A stretch of DNA of 64,000 nt from Streptomyces sp. MRC013. Lineage in GTDB: Bacteria; Actinomycetota; Actinomycetes; Streptomycetales; Streptomycetaceae. This document shows, one piece after another, positions 8,801 through 16,052 of this stretch. The position numbers were made by a program, and so were the translations under genes. The notes under the pieces were generated by a model. It was not told the DNA's origin, did not search any database, and saw only the letters and a program-made list of their open reading frames with translations. The stretch is taken from positions 3,038,001 through 3,102,000 of the forward strand of contig NZ_CP094264.1 of assembly GCF_023614235.1 (NCBI RefSeq). The letters run 5' to 3'. The number at the start of each line of letters is the position of its first letter. Positions within the stretch are counted from its first letter, which is position 1.

Positions 8801-9002
8801 GGGCGGCGGCGTCGGCGGCGTTCTGCGCCAGCTCCACCACCAGCCGGTCGCGGTAGCCGCCGAGGCTCAGCTCCTCCTCGGCGTTGGCGTCCTCCCGGAA
8901 GCGCGCGGGTCCGGCGCCCCACGCGTCGAGCACTCCGCGCCGCAGCCGCGCGGTCCCGAACGGGTCGGCGCCCTCGCCCGCCGCCGTCGCCCTCACGCTC
9001 AC
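5859..9002 (-). CDS. Sacsin/Hsp90-like GHKL ATPase domain protein
   Basis: A large protein of 1047 residues. The first about 250 residues form a GHKL-type ATP-binding domain as in sacsin repeats and Hsp90: ELAQNAADAA carries the Mg-binding Asn, ANTGAPLD corresponds to the G1 region, and GRFGVGFAAVLAVSD is the lid/G2 loop. The rest is Leu/Ala/Arg-rich and strongly acidic in places, with no other domain I can name. Such actinobacterial proteins are annotated as sacsin N-terminal ATPase-like or molecular chaperone proteins; the cellular role is unclear. The GTG at 9002 is chosen because GGAG lies six bases upstream, though another GTG sits two codons inside. It follows DUF3027 on the same strand, but with a long spacer containing hairpins. 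Confidence 0.8.
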   Translation of the reverse strand: MSVRATAAGEGADPFGTARLRRGVLDAWGAGPARFREDANAEEELSLGGYRDRLVVELAQNAADAAARAGVPGRLRLTLHPAGADGPAVLAAANTGAPLDATGVESLSTLRASAKREGHEGAVGRFGVGFAAVLAVSDEPAVIGRYGGVRWSLAEARDMAAEAARVSPGLGDELRRRDGHVPLLRLPLPAEGAPPAGYDTVVVLPLRDAAAVDLVERLLAGVGDALLLTLAGLVEIVVETPSGTRTLTRGRDGEYTVVEDSVRGTTRWRTATRTGATPPELLEDRPVEERLRPQWSVTWAVPVDAEGAPVRPDTAPVVHAPTPTDEPLTVPALLIASFPLDSTRRHPAPGPLTDFTVARAAEAYAELLAAWRPVSTGTIDLVPGPLGKGVLDGAIRGAVLELLPRVPFLAPAAPSEELTALRPFEAEVVEGAGADTVRVLAEVLPTLLPAGLERRSELRALGVARLSLGDAIDRLAGVERAPQWWRRLYDSLAGVAPDRLTGLPVPLVDGRTATGPRQVLLPLPDTPADLARLGLRIAHPDAAHPVLEKLGALPATPRAVLTTPQVRAAVAASLDADEVWDEDGVDAEELAEAVLALVRDAGLEPGDEPWLGALALPDEDGELAPAGELVLPGSPFASVMREGELALCDEELAARWGGQPLAACGVLADFALVRASDVVLDPDELEPRDSDYAEPDDVGLLDAVDVWCEDVLDRLESPPRGGGDGGWGRTALPPVAAEIVAVRDLDLVDDDAWPRALALLSRPPLRDALTQPVRVLLPDGTTETVRSYTAWWLRDHPVLDGRRPAGLRAAGADPLLEGLYEPVDTTGFDDAQVLRALGVRTSVAALLDEPGGAAELLGRLADPGREVTAAQLHGLYSALAGLDPEQVTLPDELRAVVDGEVRVVDAADAVIADAPDLLPLAGGRPLLPVAPGRAADLAELLQVRRLGEVVAAEVTTEGEEHEVPAPVHALLGPATPATYVEHGELVAGGVELDWRITPDGTLHAATLEGVAAGLAWAAGQWPRRFEVAALLEDPSRTEELARDRWFD

Positions 9003-9153
9003 GATGTGCTCCGCTCTCCTCGACGTACGAAACGGTCTGCGGCCGAAGGTACCGCGCACTCCTCCGCCACCCTGAACGAGCAGGTGGGGAGGGGCGTGCG
9101 GGGTCCCCGGGAGGTCGCCGGAACCTCCCGGGGACCACCGGCGGCCCCGGGAA

Positions 9154-9191
9154 GGCCGCACGTCCGCCCGCGCGGGGGCGGACGTGCGGCC
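9154..9191. terminator. 16-bp perfect hairpin
   Basis: The arms GGCCGCACGTCCGCCC (9154-9169) and GGGCGGACGTGCGGCC (9176-9191) are exact complements around a 6-nt loop. The hairpin lies in the spacer upstream of the sacsin-like gene and may be a second terminator or a regulatory hairpin. Confidence 0.5.
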
Positions 9192-9331
9192 GCCGGGGCC
9201 GGGAAGGGGGCCGGGGGTGGAACGGGGGCCGGGCGGAGCCCGAACGGCCGTCGGGGCCGTGTGCCCCCCGGCGGGAACCCGTCACGCACGAGCGCCTCCC
9301 GTCCTCCCCCGGCGCCCGCCGCGCACGCCGA

Positions 9332-9363
9332 GGGGCCGCGCCGTGACACCACGGCGCGGCCCC
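9332..9363. terminator. 14-bp perfect hairpin downstream of DUF3027
   Basis: GGGGCCGCGCCGTG (9332-9345) pairs exactly with CACGGCGCGGCCCC (9350-9363) around an ACAC tetraloop. It sits about 130 bp beyond the DUF3027 stop on the transcribed side, so it probably ends that transcript. Confidence 0.55.
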
Positions 9364-9495
9364 CGGGGCGTACGCGGTCGGGTACGCGGTCGGCACGTAC
9401 GGCCGGCCCGGATGACCGGACCCGACGGTCGAACCGCGCGGTCGGACCCGGACGGCCGGGCCGCGCGGCCGGACCGCGCGGCCGGCGCGGGCGGG

Positions 9496-10416
9496 CTACG
9501 AGTGGCCCAGGTCCTCCGACGCGGGGTCCGGGACCACCGGGACCGAGCCGGGGGACGGCGTCGGGTGGAGGGGGAAGGCGTCCGCCGCCATCGAGTCCAG
9601 CACGGGCTCCGCGGGGCGCGGAGGCTTCGGCATGACGGCCGCCTCCGAGTGCCCGCCGCACCCGTAGTCCAGCGACACGACCCGTCCGTCCGCGGGCGAG
9701 AACTCGTTCGCGCACACCCCGAAGGCCTGCCCCAGCGACCCGCCGACCGCCATCAGGAAACCGCAGGACACGCAGGACGCCGGCGCCGCCTGGGCCATCG
9801 GGGTCTTCGCCCCGTACGCCTCCTCCCAGCGGTCCGCCGCCATGTGCAGCCCGTACCGGGACAGCACCCGGGCGCGCCGCATCCCGAGCTCCTCCGCGAC
9901 GGCCGCGATCGCGCCCCGCGACGGTGTGCGCGACACGAACTCGGCGTCCTCGGCCTCGGCCCGGTCCGTCAGCTCCTCCGACACCGCGGAGTCCGGCGGC
10001 GGCTCGTCCTCACCGGCGTACCCCGGCTCCAGCCTCGGGTCGTCCGCCTCGGTCGGCAGCAGGTCGCCCGGCCCCATGTCGCCGGGGCGCAGCCGCTCGC
10101 TCCACGGCACCCACTCGGGCGCGAGCAGCGCGTCCGGGCCGGGCAGCAGGACCGTCTCGTCGAGTGTGACGTTCTTCGCGCGCGACGCCCGGGCGACCGT
10201 CACCGCCCAGCGCCAGCCCCGGTACCCGGGCTCGGCGCACTCGAAGAGGTGCGTGACGACCCGGTCGCCCTCGGCCACCGCCCCCACGTGCGCGCCGACG
10301 ACGCCCGGCGCCGCCGCCTCTTCGGCCGCCTCCCGTGCGAGGTCCACCGCCTCGGCGCACAGGCGGTCCAGGGCGGGGGCACGCCGGGCACGGCTTCGCG
10401 TCGTCGCAGCACTCAC
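9496..10416 (-). CDS. DUF3027 domain-containing protein
   Basis: The 306-residue protein matches the actinobacterial DUF3027 family. It has an N-terminal helical part, a VVTHLFECAEPGYRGWRWAVTVARA segment with VTLDETVLLPGPDALLAPEWVPW after it, an acidic linker, then RGAIAAVAEELGMRRARVLSRYGLHMAADRW and a Cys pair in APASCVSCGFLMAV with a later GVCANEFSPADG. The paired Cys residues suggest a metal site. Function is not established. The GTG at 10416 follows a GGAGAGA site. It is divergent from the MFS/menaquinone operon across about 280 bp, a conserved-looking arrangement. Confidence 0.87.
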   Translation of the reverse strand: MSAATTRSRARRAPALDRLCAEAVDLAREAAEEAAAPGVVGAHVGAVAEGDRVVTHLFECAEPGYRGWRWAVTVARASRAKNVTLDETVLLPGPDALLAPEWVPWSERLRPGDMGPGDLLPTEADDPRLEPGYAGEDEPPPDSAVSEELTDRAEAEDAEFVSRTPSRGAIAAVAEELGMRRARVLSRYGLHMAADRWEEAYGAKTPMAQAAPASCVSCGFLMAVGGSLGQAFGVCANEFSPADGRVVSLDYGCGGHSEAAVMPKPPRPAEPVLDSMAADAFPLHPTPSPGSVPVVPDPASEDLGHS

Positions 10417-10694
10417 AGGTTCGCTTCTCTCCTACGCCGTCTTGACGGTGCACCGGCCGACGCGCGACTGCACGGGCGGCGGACGGAGCGGACCGGAGGA
10501 CCGCATCGACGTCCGCGCCCGACGTGCTCGGGCACACCTCACGTCACCCATTCTGCGGGATGCCGAAGAAGCACGCGGCCGAGACCTTTTCCGTCGGTGG
10601 CGCGTTACGCACGCTACCCCTTCCGCAGCCCGCCGCCCACACGGCCGCCCCAAGTGACCCTCCGCGAACGGGGGCGGTGGGGCACTATGACGAC

Positions 10695-12170
10695 GTGGCA
10701 TCCGCGCGGTGGTCCCGGAAACCGTCGCAGCGCGCCGACCGGTACGGACGCGCTGGGCGGGTCCGCGCGGCGGCCCGGCACCTCGGCCGCGCCGCCCGCC
10801 TGCCGTTCGCCTCCACCGCCCGGGGCGTCCGCCGCGTCACCCGCGCCCAGGGCGCCGGGGAGTCCGGCCTGGGCGAACTGATCGAACTGCACGCCGTGAA
10901 CGGCGCGGGCGACGTGATGATCACCGTGGCCCTCGCCGCGACGGTGTTCTTCTCCGTGCCGACCGACGAGGCGCGCGGCCGCGTCGCCCTGTACCTCGCC
11001 GTCACGCTCGCCCCGTTCACGCTCCTCGCCCCCGTCGTCGGCCCGCTCCTCGACCGCGTGCCGCACGGCCGGCGCGCGGCGATGGCGGGCGCCATGCTCG
11101 CCCGCGTGCTCCTCGCGCTCGCCCTGTCGGGCGCGGTCGCCACGGGCGGCCTGGAGCTGTACCCGGCGGCGCTCGGCGTGCTCGTCGCCTCCAAGGCGTA
11201 CGGCGTGGTCCGCTCCGCCGTCGTCCCGCGGCTGCTGCCGCCCCGCTTCTCGCTGGTGAAGGCGAACTCCCGGGTCACCCTCGCGGGACTCCTCGCCACC
11301 GGCGCGGCCGCGCCCGTCGCGGTCGGGCTGCACCGGATCGGGCCGGAGTGGCCGCTGTACGGGGCGTGCGCGCTGTTCGCGGCGGGCGCCTTCCTGGCGT
11401 TCACGCTGCCGCACGGGGTGGACTCCGCCAAGGGCGAGCGCAAGGCGCACATCCTCACCCACGGCGAGCGCAGGCCCGGCCTGCGCACCGTCGGCCCGGC
11501 CGTCCTGCACGCCCTCCAGGCCAACGCGGCCCTGCGGGCGCTCTCCGGGTTCCTCATCTTCTTCCTGGCGTTCCTGCTGCGGGTCCACCCGATCGGCGGG
11601 CAGAGCGCCGCCGTCTCCCTCGCCGCCGTCGGCGTGGCGGCCGGCGCGGGCAACGCCTGCGGCACGGCGGTCGGCGCCTGGCTCAGGGACCGCGCCCCCG
11701 AGGCGATCATCGCCACGATGCTGGCGCTGGTGCTGACCGTGACGATCCTGACGGCGGTCTTCTTCGGCGGGCCGCTCGTCGTCCTGCTGGGCGCCGTCGC
11801 GGGGCTGGCACAGGCCCTGTCGAAGCTGTCCCTCGACGCCCTGATCCAGCGGGACGTGCCCGAGTCCGTCCGCACGTCCGCGTTCGCCCGCTCCGAGACG
11901 CTGCTGCAGGCGGCGTGGGTGGCCGGCGGCGCCGCCGGCATCGTCCTGCCGCTGGACGGCACGCTCGGGACGGCCGCGGCGGCGGCCGTCCTCGCCGCCG
12001 GGTCCGCCGTCGCCGGCCGCGGTCTCCTCCACGCGGCGCGGGACGGCGGACGGGCGCCCCGGGGGGCCGCGCACGGCACGGGACCCCGGGCGCGCCGGGT
12101 GAGCGTGCGCGCGTCGCGCGAGCCCCCCATGCGCCCGCGGCGGCCGAGACCGATACCCTTCGGCCCATGA
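10695..12170 (+). CDS. MFS transporter
   Basis: The product has about 491 residues and 12 predicted transmembrane helices. The cytoplasmic N-terminal stretch is basic. The first helix region is AGDVMITVALAATVFFSVP, and the A-like loop is LLDRVPHGRRAAMAGAM. A hydrophilic central loop (HGVDSAKGERKAHILTHGERRPG) separates the two halves. The substrate is unknown. I place the start at the GTG at 10695, behind a GGTGGGG stretch, but the N-terminus is uncertain because the frame is open far upstream. Its stop overlaps the DUF2771 start (ATGA), so it is the first gene of a four-gene operon that ends in mqnB-mqnD. Confidence 0.8.
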   Translation: MASARWSRKPSQRADRYGRAGRVRAAARHLGRAARLPFASTARGVRRVTRAQGAGESGLGELIELHAVNGAGDVMITVALAATVFFSVPTDEARGRVALYLAVTLAPFTLLAPVVGPLLDRVPHGRRAAMAGAMLARVLLALALSGAVATGGLELYPAALGVLVASKAYGVVRSAVVPRLLPPRFSLVKANSRVTLAGLLATGAAAPVAVGLHRIGPEWPLYGACALFAAGAFLAFTLPHGVDSAKGERKAHILTHGERRPGLRTVGPAVLHALQANAALRALSGFLIFFLAFLLRVHPIGGQSAAVSLAAVGVAAGAGNACGTAVGAWLRDRAPEAIIATMLALVLTVTILTAVFFGGPLVVLLGAVAGLAQALSKLSLDALIQRDVPESVRTSAFARSETLLQAAWVAGGAAGIVLPLDGTLGTAAAAAVLAAGSAVAGRGLLHAARDGGRAPRGAAHGTGPRARRVSVRASREPPMRPRRPRPIPFGP

Positions 12171-12664
12171 CCGTTGCGTTCTTCTCCGGAAAGGCCCGCC
12201 GGGCCGGCGTCGCCCTGGGTGCCGTCTCCGCCGGCCTGATCGTCCTCTCCGCCTGCGGCTGGTCCAAGCCGACACCGATCGCGACCGTGACGGTCGGCTC
12301 CGACTCCTACAACACCGAGGCGGCCGAGAGCTGCTACGACGAGGGCGGCCTGAAGGAGTCCCGCGTCCAGGAGTGCCTCAGCGCCAAGGGCGGCAAGCCC
12401 GTCGAGGTGTCCGTGGACGACCGGATCCGCTTCGGCGTCGACCCGGAGATCGCCGAGAACGGCTGGACGATCTTCCTGGACGGCGAGCGCGCCGAGCAGG
12501 AGCCGTACACGAAGACGTACCGGACGATCAGCGCCAGCTCGTTCTTCGCCGGTCCGGCGATGGGCGGCCAGTCGCCCTCCAGCATCCGCGTGGCGATCCT
12601 GGAGACGGACACGAAGACGAAGAAGGCCATCGGCGTCTACCGCTTCCTCCTCAAGAAGGTGTGA
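12167..12664 (+). CDS. DUF2771 family lipoprotein
   Basis: The protein has 165 residues. A basic n-region (SGKARRAG), a hydrophobic core (VALGAVSAGLIVL) and the lipobox LSAC at about residues 27-30 mark it as a lipoprotein. The mature part (VTVGSDSYNTEAAESCYDEGG ... VEVSVDDRIRFGVDPEIAENGW) is the DUF2771 fold, a small beta-rich extracytoplasmic domain of unknown function. It overlaps the MFS stop by 4 bp and its own stop overlaps the mqnB GTG by 4 bp, so translational coupling is likely. Why a lipoprotein sits between a transporter and menaquinone genes is not clear. Confidence 0.87.
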   Translation: MTVAFFSGKARRAGVALGAVSAGLIVLSACGWSKPTPIATVTVGSDSYNTEAAESCYDEGGLKESRVQECLSAKGGKPVEVSVDDRIRFGVDPEIAENGWTIFLDGERAEQEPYTKTYRTISASSFFAGPAMGGQSPSSIRVAILETDTKTKKAIGVYRFLLKKV

Positions 12665-13419
12665 CCCTGCGCGTCCTGGTGGTGACCGCCGTGGCGGCGG
12701 AGGCGCACTCCGCCGCCGGCGGACTCGTCGGCTGCGCCGCCCGCTCCTCCCGGCCGCTGCCGAGCGGCCACACCGTGACGAGCCACCTGCTCACCGGCCA
12801 CACCCTGGCCCGGCTGACCGGGTCCGCCGCGTCCGCCGTGGACGTCCTCGCGGCCGGTGCCGGGCCCGCCGCCGCGGCGGTCGGCACCGCGACCGCGCTG
12901 GCCACCGCCCCCTACCCGTACGACCTGGTGATCAGCGCCGGGATCGGCGGCGGCTTCGCGCCGCGCGCCCCGCTGGGGTCCCTCGTCGTCTCCGACCGCA
13001 TCGTCGCCGCCGACCTGGGCGCCGACACCCCCGACGGCTACCTGCCGGTGGAGGAGCTGGGCTTCGGCCGCTCCGTCCACACCCCGCCCGCCGCGCTGAC
13101 CGCCCGCATCGCGCGGGCCGTGCGCGACACCGGCCGGCCCTGCCTCGTCGCGCCCGTCCTGACCGTCTCCACCGTCACCGGCACCGCCGCCCGCACCGCC
13201 GAGCTGGCCGCCCGGCACCCGCGGGCCGGGGCGGAGTCCATGGAGGGCTTCGGCGTCGCGGAGGCGGCCGCCGCGCACGGCGTGCCGGCCGTCGAGATCC
13301 GCGCCGTCTCCAACACCGTCGGTCCCCGCGACCGCGCCGCCTGGCGGATCGGCGGGGCGCTGGACGCCCTGCGGTCGGCGTTCGGGCCGCTCAGCACCCG
13401 CGTCTTCAGAGAGGAGTGA
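12661..13419 (+). CDS. mqnB: Futalosine hydrolase MqnB
   Basis: This 252-residue member of the nucleoside phosphorylase superfamily hydrolyses futalosine to dehypoxanthine futalosine and hypoxanthine in the futalosine menaquinone pathway. Visible features are the N-terminal beta strand LRVLVVTAVAAEA, ISAGIGGGFAPRAPLGSLVVSD, which forms the nucleoside phosphorylase ligand loop, and AESMEGFGVAEAAAAHGVP, which holds the purine/ribose-binding Met-Glu pair. The GTG at 12661 overlaps the previous stop. mqnD follows 6 bp downstream, confirming the pathway; mqnA and mqnC are not in this window. Confidence 0.93.
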   Translation: MTLRVLVVTAVAAEAHSAAGGLVGCAARSSRPLPSGHTVTSHLLTGHTLARLTGSAASAVDVLAAGAGPAAAAVGTATALATAPYPYDLVISAGIGGGFAPRAPLGSLVVSDRIVAADLGADTPDGYLPVEELGFGRSVHTPPAALTARIARAVRDTGRPCLVAPVLTVSTVTGTAARTAELAARHPRAGAESMEGFGVAEAAAAHGVPAVEIRAVSNTVGPRDRAAWRIGGALDALRSAFGPLSTRVFREE

Positions 13420-13425
13420 GGGCCA

Positions 13426-14265
13426 GTGGCGACGCGCATCGCGTACTCCCCCTGCCCGAACGACACGTTCGTCTTCCACGCGTGGGCGCACGGGCTGGTG
13501 CCCGGCGCGCCCGAGCTGGACGTCACCTTCGCCGACATCGACGTCACCAACGGCATGGCCGAACGCGGCGAGCTGGACGTCCTGAAAGTGTCGTACGCCG
13601 TGCTGCCGTGGGTCCTCGACGAGTACGCCCTGCTGCCGTGCGGCGGTGCGCTCGGACGCGGCTGCGGACCGCTGGTCCTCACCCGCGAGCCCGGAGCCGA
13701 CCTGTCGAGCGGGACCGTCGCCGTGCCGGGCGAGCGGTCGACGGCGTACCTGCTGTTCCGGCTCTGGGCCGCGCAGGCCGTGCCCGGCGGGGTCGGAGAG
13801 GTCGTGGTGATGCCCTTCCACGAGATCATGCCCGCGGTGCGGGACGGGAAGGTCGACGCGGGGCTCGTCATCCACGAGGCGCGGTTCACCTACCGGGACT
13901 ACGGGCTGCACCGCCTCGCCGACATGGGCGAGCACTGGGAGGCCGCGACCGGGCACCCGATCCCGCTGGGCGCGATCGTCGCGAGGCGGTCGCTGGGCGA
14001 GGAGGCGCTGCGGGGGCTCGCGGACGCGGCGCGGGAGTCGGTGCGGCGGGCGTGGGCGTCGCCGTCGGCGCCGCTGCCGTACGTGCGGGCGCACGCGCAG
14101 GAGATGGACCCCGGGGTGGTGGAGCGCCACATCGGGCTGTACGTGAACGCGTACACGGAGGACCTGGGCCCCGACGGGTACGAGGCGGTCCGCACGCTGC
14201 TGGCCCGCGCGGCCGCCCACGGCCTGGTGCCCGCGGTCCGCGCGGAGGCCCTGGCCTTCCCGTAG
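13426..14265 (+). CDS. mqnD: 1,4-dihydroxy-6-naphthoate synthase MqnD
   Basis: The 279-residue protein opens RIAYSPCPNDTFVFHAW, the signature of MqnD, which converts cyclic dehypoxanthinyl futalosine to 1,4-dihydroxy-6-naphthoate. It has a periplasmic-binding-protein-like fold with two alpha/beta lobes. The NGMAERGELDVLKVSYAVLP region and AGLVIHEARFTY contribute to the substrate pocket; the latter carries the conserved catalytic His in VIHE. The GTG at 13426 follows GAGGAGTGAGGG. It is the last gene of the MFS-DUF2771-mqnB-mqnD operon and is followed by a strong hairpin. Confidence 0.94.
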   Translation: MATRIAYSPCPNDTFVFHAWAHGLVPGAPELDVTFADIDVTNGMAERGELDVLKVSYAVLPWVLDEYALLPCGGALGRGCGPLVLTREPGADLSSGTVAVPGERSTAYLLFRLWAAQAVPGGVGEVVVMPFHEIMPAVRDGKVDAGLVIHEARFTYRDYGLHRLADMGEHWEAATGHPIPLGAIVARRSLGEEALRGLADAARESVRRAWASPSAPLPYVRAHAQEMDPGVVERHIGLYVNAYTEDLGPDGYEAVRTLLARAAAHGLVPAVRAEALAFP

Positions 14266-14308
14266 GACCGGCCCGCGGGACGGCGCGCCCGCCCCGCAGG
14301 ACGGCGAG

Positions 14309-14335
14309 CCCCGCAGGACGGCGTGTCCTGCGGGG
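14309..14335. terminator. Bidirectional hairpin terminator
   Basis: CCCCGCAGGAC (14309-14319) and GTCCTGCGGGG (14325-14335) form a perfect 11-bp stem with the loop GGCGT. The half-site CCGCAGGACGGCG is also repeated just upstream at 14293-14305. It sits between convergent mqnD and the cold-shock gene. Confidence 0.75.
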
Positions 14336-14390
14336 CGGTGTGTCCTGAGGGCGGTGCGGCGCCGCGGGGCGGGTGCGCGGCGCCGGGGGA

Positions 14391-14774
14391 TCAGACGTCG
14401 AGCTGGTCGGCCACCGCGCGCAGCAGTCCGGCGATCTTCCCGCCGTGCGCCTTGTCGGGGTAGCGCCCCCGCTCCAGCATCGGCGTGATGTTCTCCAGCA
14501 GCGTCGTCAGGTCCTGCACGATCGACGCCAGCTCGTCCGGCTTCCGCCGCTGCGCCGCCGCCACCGAGGGGGCCGGTTCGAGGATCGTCACCGACAGCGC
14601 CTGGTCGCCCCGCTGCCCGGCGACCACGCCGAACTCCACGCGCTGGCCCGGCTTCAGGCCGTCGACCCCGGCGGGGAGCACCGACGAGTGCACGAAGACG
14701 TCGCCGCCGTCGTCGCGGGAGAGGAAGCCGAAGCCCTTCTCGTTGTTGAACCACTTGACCTTGCCGGTAGGCAC
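14391..14774 (-). CDS. Cold-shock domain protein with C-terminal extension
   Basis: The protein has 127 residues. Residues 1-66 are a canonical cold-shock/OB domain: MPTGKVKWFNNEKGFGFL with RNP1 (KGFGFL) and DVFVHSS as RNP2. Residues about 75-127 are an extra helical tail (LASIVQDLTTLLENITPML ... IAGLLRAVADQLDV) not found in the usual 67-residue Csp proteins, and it may mediate dimerisation. Such proteins bind single-stranded RNA/DNA and act as RNA chaperones. The upstream region 14775-14902 is shared with a divergent gene. Confidence 0.93.
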   Translation of the reverse strand: MPTGKVKWFNNEKGFGFLSRDDGGDVFVHSSVLPAGVDGLKPGQRVEFGVVAGQRGDQALSVTILEPAPSVAAAQRRKPDELASIVQDLTTLLENITPMLERGRYPDKAHGGKIAGLLRAVADQLDV

Positions 14775-14902
14775 GTCCTCGTCCTCGTCCTCGTACTCGA
14801 TGGGTCCGCGATGAGCGGCTCAAGGCGTTAAGGCTAATGGTCCCGGTTCCCGTGGCAAGACGTCACCGGGTGGTTCCCCCGGCGGGGAACTACCCTGGCC
14901 GG

Positions 14903-15160
14903 ATGCACAGTGAAACCAACGCGAGCGACACCCTGCCGGGGGACGGCCTCATCCGCGTCGGGGGGATCCTCTTCGTCATCGGGGCGATCGCCACGCTCGT
15001 CACCGTCGCCCCGCTCTTCCTGGGGACGGAGCCGTTTCCCACGATCGTGTACCTCGTGGCGATGCTGATGGGCGTCGGCTTCCTCGTCGCCGCCGCCGGA
15101 GTCCTCCGCTCCATCGCGGCCCAGCGGCGTCAGGCCCGGGAGAGCGCGCCCCCCGCGTAG
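14903..15160 (+). CDS. Small two-helix membrane protein
   Basis: The 85-residue protein has two transmembrane helices (about residues 20-42, VGGILFVIGAIATLVTVAPLF, and about 50-70, VYLVAMLMGVGFLVAAAGVL) and an Arg-rich cytoplasmic C-terminus. No family is recognised beyond conserved actinobacterial hypothetical proteins. It starts at the first ATG after the promoter region shared with the cold-shock gene. Its last 31 bp overlap the 3' end of the convergent HAD phosphatase gene. Confidence 0.72.
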   Translation: MHSETNASDTLPGDGLIRVGGILFVIGAIATLVTVAPLFLGTEPFPTIVYLVAMLMGVGFLVAAAGVLRSIAAQRRQARESAPPA

Positions 15161-15753
15161 GTCGCCCACCACGCCGGGAACGCCGTCAGGTCGGCCAGGA
15201 CGACGTCCGCGCCGGCCTCGCGCAGGGCCTCCTCGCCGTACGGCCCCGTCGCCACCGACACGGCCAGCGCGCCGGCCGCGCGGGCGCCGCGTATGTCGCC
15301 CAGGTGGTCCCCGACGTACACGCTGGCGCCGTGCTCCCGCAGCGCCTCCGCCTTCGCCTCGGCCCAGAGCCACCCGATCACCGCGTCGGGCTCCATGCCG
15401 AGGTGCCGCAGGTGCAGTTCGGCGTGCGGCTCGTTCTTCGCCGTGACCACGACGGTCCGCCCGCCGGTCTCGCGAACGGCTTGGATCGCCTCCCTCGCAC
15501 CGGGCAGCGCGAGGGTCGGCTCGATGGCGTACGCGGGGTAGATCTCCCGGTACGCGGCGGCCATCTCCGCCACCCGCTCCTCCGGGAACCAGTTGGCGAG
15601 TTCGTGCTCGAGCGGCGGGCCGAGGCGGGAGACCACCAGATCGGCGTCGATCCACACCCCGGTGCGCGCCGAGAACTCCCGGTACGCCGCGTGGATGCCG
15701 GGACGGGAGTCGATCAGGGTCATGTCGAGGTCGAACCCGACGGTGAGAGGCAT
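15130..15753 (-). CDS. HAD-superfamily phosphatase (phosphoglycolate phosphatase-like)
   Basis: The 207-residue protein has HAD motif I FDLDMTLIDS with the nucleophile and acid Asp residues, motif II TAKNE/VVVT after GGRTVV, and motif IV VGDHLGDIRGARAAG. A helical cap domain lies between residues about 15 and 85, as in PGP/beta-PGM-like HADs. It probably dephosphorylates a small metabolite, but the substrate cannot be told from sequence. Motif I reads DMT rather than the more common DGT. The ATG at 15753 gives the motif its usual position at the very N-terminus. It is convergent with the small membrane protein and overlaps it by 31 bp. Confidence 0.87.
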   Translation of the reverse strand: MPLTVGFDLDMTLIDSRPGIHAAYREFSARTGVWIDADLVVSRLGPPLEHELANWFPEERVAEMAAAYREIYPAYAIEPTLALPGAREAIQAVRETGGRTVVVTAKNEPHAELHLRHLGMEPDAVIGWLWAEAKAEALREHGASVYVGDHLGDIRGARAAGALAVSVATGPYGEEALREAGADVVLADLTAFPAWWATYAGGALSRA

Positions 15754-16052
15754 GGGGGCATTGTGCCCCGAGCCGGCAGACGCGTGCTGTCCACACTCGG
15801 CCTCGCCCGACCGGCCCCGGCCGGTTTTCGTCCCCGTGTCCCGGGCGGACTCCACCCGCGCGTCCCGTGCCCTTCGACCGCCCGCCGCCGGGCGTTCCCG
15901 CCGGGCCTTCCGCCGGGCCGGCCGGCCCGGTCCCGTGCCGGTCCGCCCGGTGCCGCGTCGGCCCGGCCGGACCGCGTGGTCGGTGCCCGTCCCGCCACCC
16001 GCCCGGCGCCGTGCCCTCCGCGGTCGGCGGGGCGCCGCGGCGCCCGCGGCCC

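Larger units (their letters stand above)
9003..9495. other. Long intergenic spacer with hairpins and GC-rich repeats
   Basis: No gene is supported in these 493 bp. The spacer holds two strong inverted repeats, listed separately, a duplicated GTACGCGGTCGG motif near 9370-9393, and alternating CCGCGCGG/CGGCCGG runs near 9435-9495. The part next to 9002 must contain the promoter of the sacsin-like gene. Confidence 0.6.

Noticed and set aside
5592..9635. 1347-codon plus-strand ORF
   Set aside because: It is antisense to the sacsin-like ATPase, whose own frame has clear ATP-binding motifs.
10614..12275. 553-codon minus-strand ORF opposite the MFS transporter
   Set aside because: The product is almost all Arg/Gly/Asp/Glu with no hydrophobic core; the plus-strand MFS frame explains the DNA.
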